Source: Archilochus colubris (lineage: Eukaryota > Chordata > Aves > Apodiformes > Trochilidae). From it: a DNA stretch of 64,000 nucleotides. A model generated the notes under the pieces. The model worked only from the letters and a program-made list of their open reading frames with translations. It had not been told where the DNA came from and did no database searches. A program made the translations under genes and the position numbers. Numbering within the stretch: position 1 is the stretch's first letter; each line of letters starts with the position of its first letter. Positions 61,759 through 64,000 of the stretch are shown piece by piece. Where the stretch lies: contig CM041109.1 of the NCBI GenBank assembly GCA_023079485.1, positions 806,001 to 870,000 of the forward strand. Direction: 5' to 3'.

Positions 61759-63939
61759 CTACCCACCCCTGCGATGCTGCCGGGGGGGTCTCGAGCCCCG
61801 CTCCTTCCCAGTGCTGCTGCAAGAGAAGGGGGGAAGCATGATGGGGGGCTGGGACTGAGGCCCCCCAACGCCCCCCCTGGTGTCCCCCAACCCAGCTCAC
61901 CCTCGGTCCCCGCCATAGTGCCGCAGCACGAACTCCTCGAAGTCATCGGCCGCCTCCTTGTCGCCCCGCTCCCGCCTCGCCACGTCCTCCAGCAGATCCT
62001 CCACATCCTCCACGAAGTCCACGAAGCGCAGGCGGTCGTGGGTGAAGGCGCCATCGGGACCGAAGAAACCCCCCAGCTGCGCCGCTAGCCCCCCGAAATG
62101 TCCCCCCCAGCCCAGCCGCCCCATGAACTCTTCCAGCAGCCGCAGGAACGGCCCCTTCTGCACCGGCTCCAGCGCGGTCCCCAACACCTCCCGACCCTCT
62201 TTGTGGGCGCAGTCGACCACCCCGGAGCAACCCTGGGGCACCCGGTACCGGCTGAGTGGCGGCAGCTCACGGGGGGGGGCGTGGTACGATTTCCCCCAGG
62301 TTTTGCCTGCTTTCTGCTCGCGGGGGGGGCGGGGGTCCTTCCCGTGGGCTTTGCCCTGCTCCTTCCTCTCCTCCTCGGACCCGTGCCGCTTGTACCGTTT
62401 GCTCTCCTTCTTTTCCGCCTTGTACGGCTTCTTCCAGTGCCCTGGGAAGGACTCGGCCTCCTCCAGCTCCTGGCTCAGACGTTTTTCCAGGGCACTCAGC
62501 TCCTCCATCAGCCCCTCCAGACCCCCGGTTCTCCGCGCCCGCTCCAGGGCCCCCATCAGCTCCTGACGCACCGAATCCAGGTGCCACTGGGAACCCTCCC
62601 GGTGGGCTGGGGTACCGGGGGGCTTCTCCGTCACCGGCTCCCTGCTCCCAGGGTTGCCCGGTGCCCCTGGACCCCGGAGGCGCTGGATCTCGTCGCGGGC
62701 ATCGCGGAGCGCGGTGGTTTCCCGCTCCAGCGCTGCATGCAGCCGCGCGTTCTCCGCCGCCAGGCTCTGGCGCTGCGCCCCGGCCGCTGCCACCTCCCCC
62801 TGGCTCCTCTGCAGCAGGGCCTGCAGCTCATCTCTGTGGGCCTGGGGAAGGGATAAAGGGGTCGTGAGCCAAGCTGGGTGGTGCTGGTGTTGGTATTGGT
62901 GGGGACCGGTGCTGGTGCACACACCTGCAGCTCAGCCTGCATCAGCCGGATCTCCTGGTTCTCCTTGGCCAGCTTGTCCAGGAGCAGGTTGAGGGACTGG
63001 AGGTTCTGGGGGTCCCCCGTGTCAAACACGGGGGGCTTCTGCTGCGAGTCCTGGGAGAGAGAAAGGCTGAGGAGACCTTGGCCAGCTCAGAAGACCTTGG
63101 CTCGACCCCCTCCCACGCAGACCCCCCCCCCTCCTTACGTTGCTGTCAGGGGGCAGCGGCCACTCCTGTTCCCCGGCTGCCACGTCCCGGCTCACCACGT
63201 TCTCCACGGGACCTGAAGGGGAAACGGATGGGTACGTGTGACTGTGGCTGCTTGGGGGGTGCACACCCCCCCCCAGAATGGGTGGTCCCTGGTACTCACC
63301 ATCCACTGGGTCGTAGATGCCACCTGGGGAGAGGCGGGGACAATGAGAGGGATGCCAGAACCAAACACCCTGCCCTTGGAACACCCACTCTGCCCCCAAC
63401 ACCTCCACCCTGCCCAAGGCTGTGGCCCCGAGACCCCTGCCCTGCCCCCAAAACTCACTGGCCTACCCTTGAGACCCCCCCATTCCGCTCCTGGGACCCC
63501 TCTCACCAGTGACAATCAGCAGCCCCACAGCCACCAGTGCCAAGGCACCCAGCAGGAACTTGCTCACGTTGAGCCCATCCTCGACACCAGTATCCAGGGT
63601 CCCCTGTTGTGGGACAGCCCCAGGATGGGGGGGCCCGGGCCGGGGCTTTTGGCCCTGCCGTCGCTGCAGCCCCTCGGTGTCATCGTCACTGCTGGTGCAG
63701 CTCCCCTCCTCCGTTGGTGGCCCTGGGGAGGGACTTCCAGGGAGGGTCTGCACCCTGGCACTGCCAGCACGGGACCCCCCAGGCCCTGTGAGGGTCTGAC
63801 CTGCTTTGGGGGTGACAATGGAGGGTCCCAACTCAGCCTTGGACTCCTCCTTCTCCTGGACATCTGGCACACCGGGCTCTGAGGGGCCATCTGGAGCGGG
63901 CACAGCCCCATCCTGGGGGTCTCGATGCTCCTCCCGCTC
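61759..63939 (-). CDS. PBXIP1: PBX homeobox-interacting protein 1 (HPIP), 3' part
   Basis: PBXIP1 binds PBX homeodomain proteins, oestrogen receptors and microtubules. Exons here: 63801-63939, 63507-63722, 63300-63323, 63139-63212, 62925-63050, 61901-62841 and 61759-61816, giving 525 codons; the 5' end lies right of 64000. Conserved text includes CTSSDDDTEGLQRR, a hydrophobic segment (FLLGALALVAVGLLIVT), LNLLLDKLAKENQEIRLMQA, coiled coil, YRVPQGCSGVVDCAHKEG, GAFTHDRLRFVDFVEDVED and DDFEEFVLRHYGGDRG. The last small exon adds a basic tail (STGKERGSRPPRQHRRGG) that resembles the Lys/Arg/His-rich mammalian end. Mammals are closest in the coiled coil and C-terminal globular part; the middle is Lys/Glu-rich and diverged. 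Junctions are all GT-AG and in phase. The last exon is the least certain. Confidence 0.92.
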
Positions 63940-64000
63940 CTGCAGACACAGGCACTGGGGTCTGAGGTGTCTGTGGGGTGAGGGGAGCAGGACCCCAGAC

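Overview
The window is a vertebrate, almost certainly avian, nuclear segment. Multi-exon genes with GT-AG introns encode recognisable vertebrate proteins. The interspersed repeats are CR1 LINE 3' ends, the dominant bird retroposon, plus a TG...CA solo LTR with an avian-type end. Introns are short and GC-rich and minisatellites are very dense, as on a bird microchromosome; a passerine or other neoavian is my guess. Gene order and orientation, UBE2Q1(-) CHRNB2(+) ADAR(-) KCNN3(-) PMVK(-) PBXIP1(-), match human 1q21.3, so this is a conserved syntenic block. There are no bacterial features, CRISPR arrays or operons. I built exon models by joining splice sites and checking reading phase; every coding sum is a multiple of three.

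Layout. 1-4026: the first four coding exons of UBE2Q1 (-); its catalytic end lies left of the window. 4027-5308: a CpG-rich divergent promoter shared in space by UBE2Q1 and CHRNB2, with a G-rich minisatellite and two abutting RE1/NRSE-like sites. 5309-9201: complete CHRNB2 (+), six coding exons, 496 aa. 9304-13061: the convergent CHRNB2/ADAR interval with a 0.57 kb polypurine tract and a 1.15 kb CR1. 13062-27100: ADAR (-), 14 coding exons, 1127 aa (p150-like), with an internal p110 start, a candidate interferon promoter with an ISRE and a second CpG promoter. 27177-42485: a gene-poor interval holding a solo LTR, CR1 pieces, polypyrimidine tracts and probably part of the KCNN3 3' UTR. 42486-58228: complete KCNN3 (-), eight coding exons, 661 aa. 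59565-61108: complete PMVK (-), five exons, 188 aa. 61759-63939: the 3' seven coding exons of PBXIP1 (-), 525 aa, continuing to the right.

These genes do not form a pathway: an E2 ubiquitin enzyme, a nicotinic receptor subunit, an RNA editor, an SK potassium channel, a mevalonate-pathway kinase and a PBX/oestrogen-receptor-interacting protein. The most interesting biology is at ADAR. The editing enzyme's own gene carries inverted CR1 pairs able to form long dsRNA, one of which encloses two deaminase exons. Its 5' end shows an upstream ORF whose UGA overlaps the presumed p150 AUG. Other notable points are tandem RE1 motifs at CHRNB2, a GC-AG intron and missing polyglutamine in KCNN3, and a 78-nt frame-preserving intron in PBXIP1.
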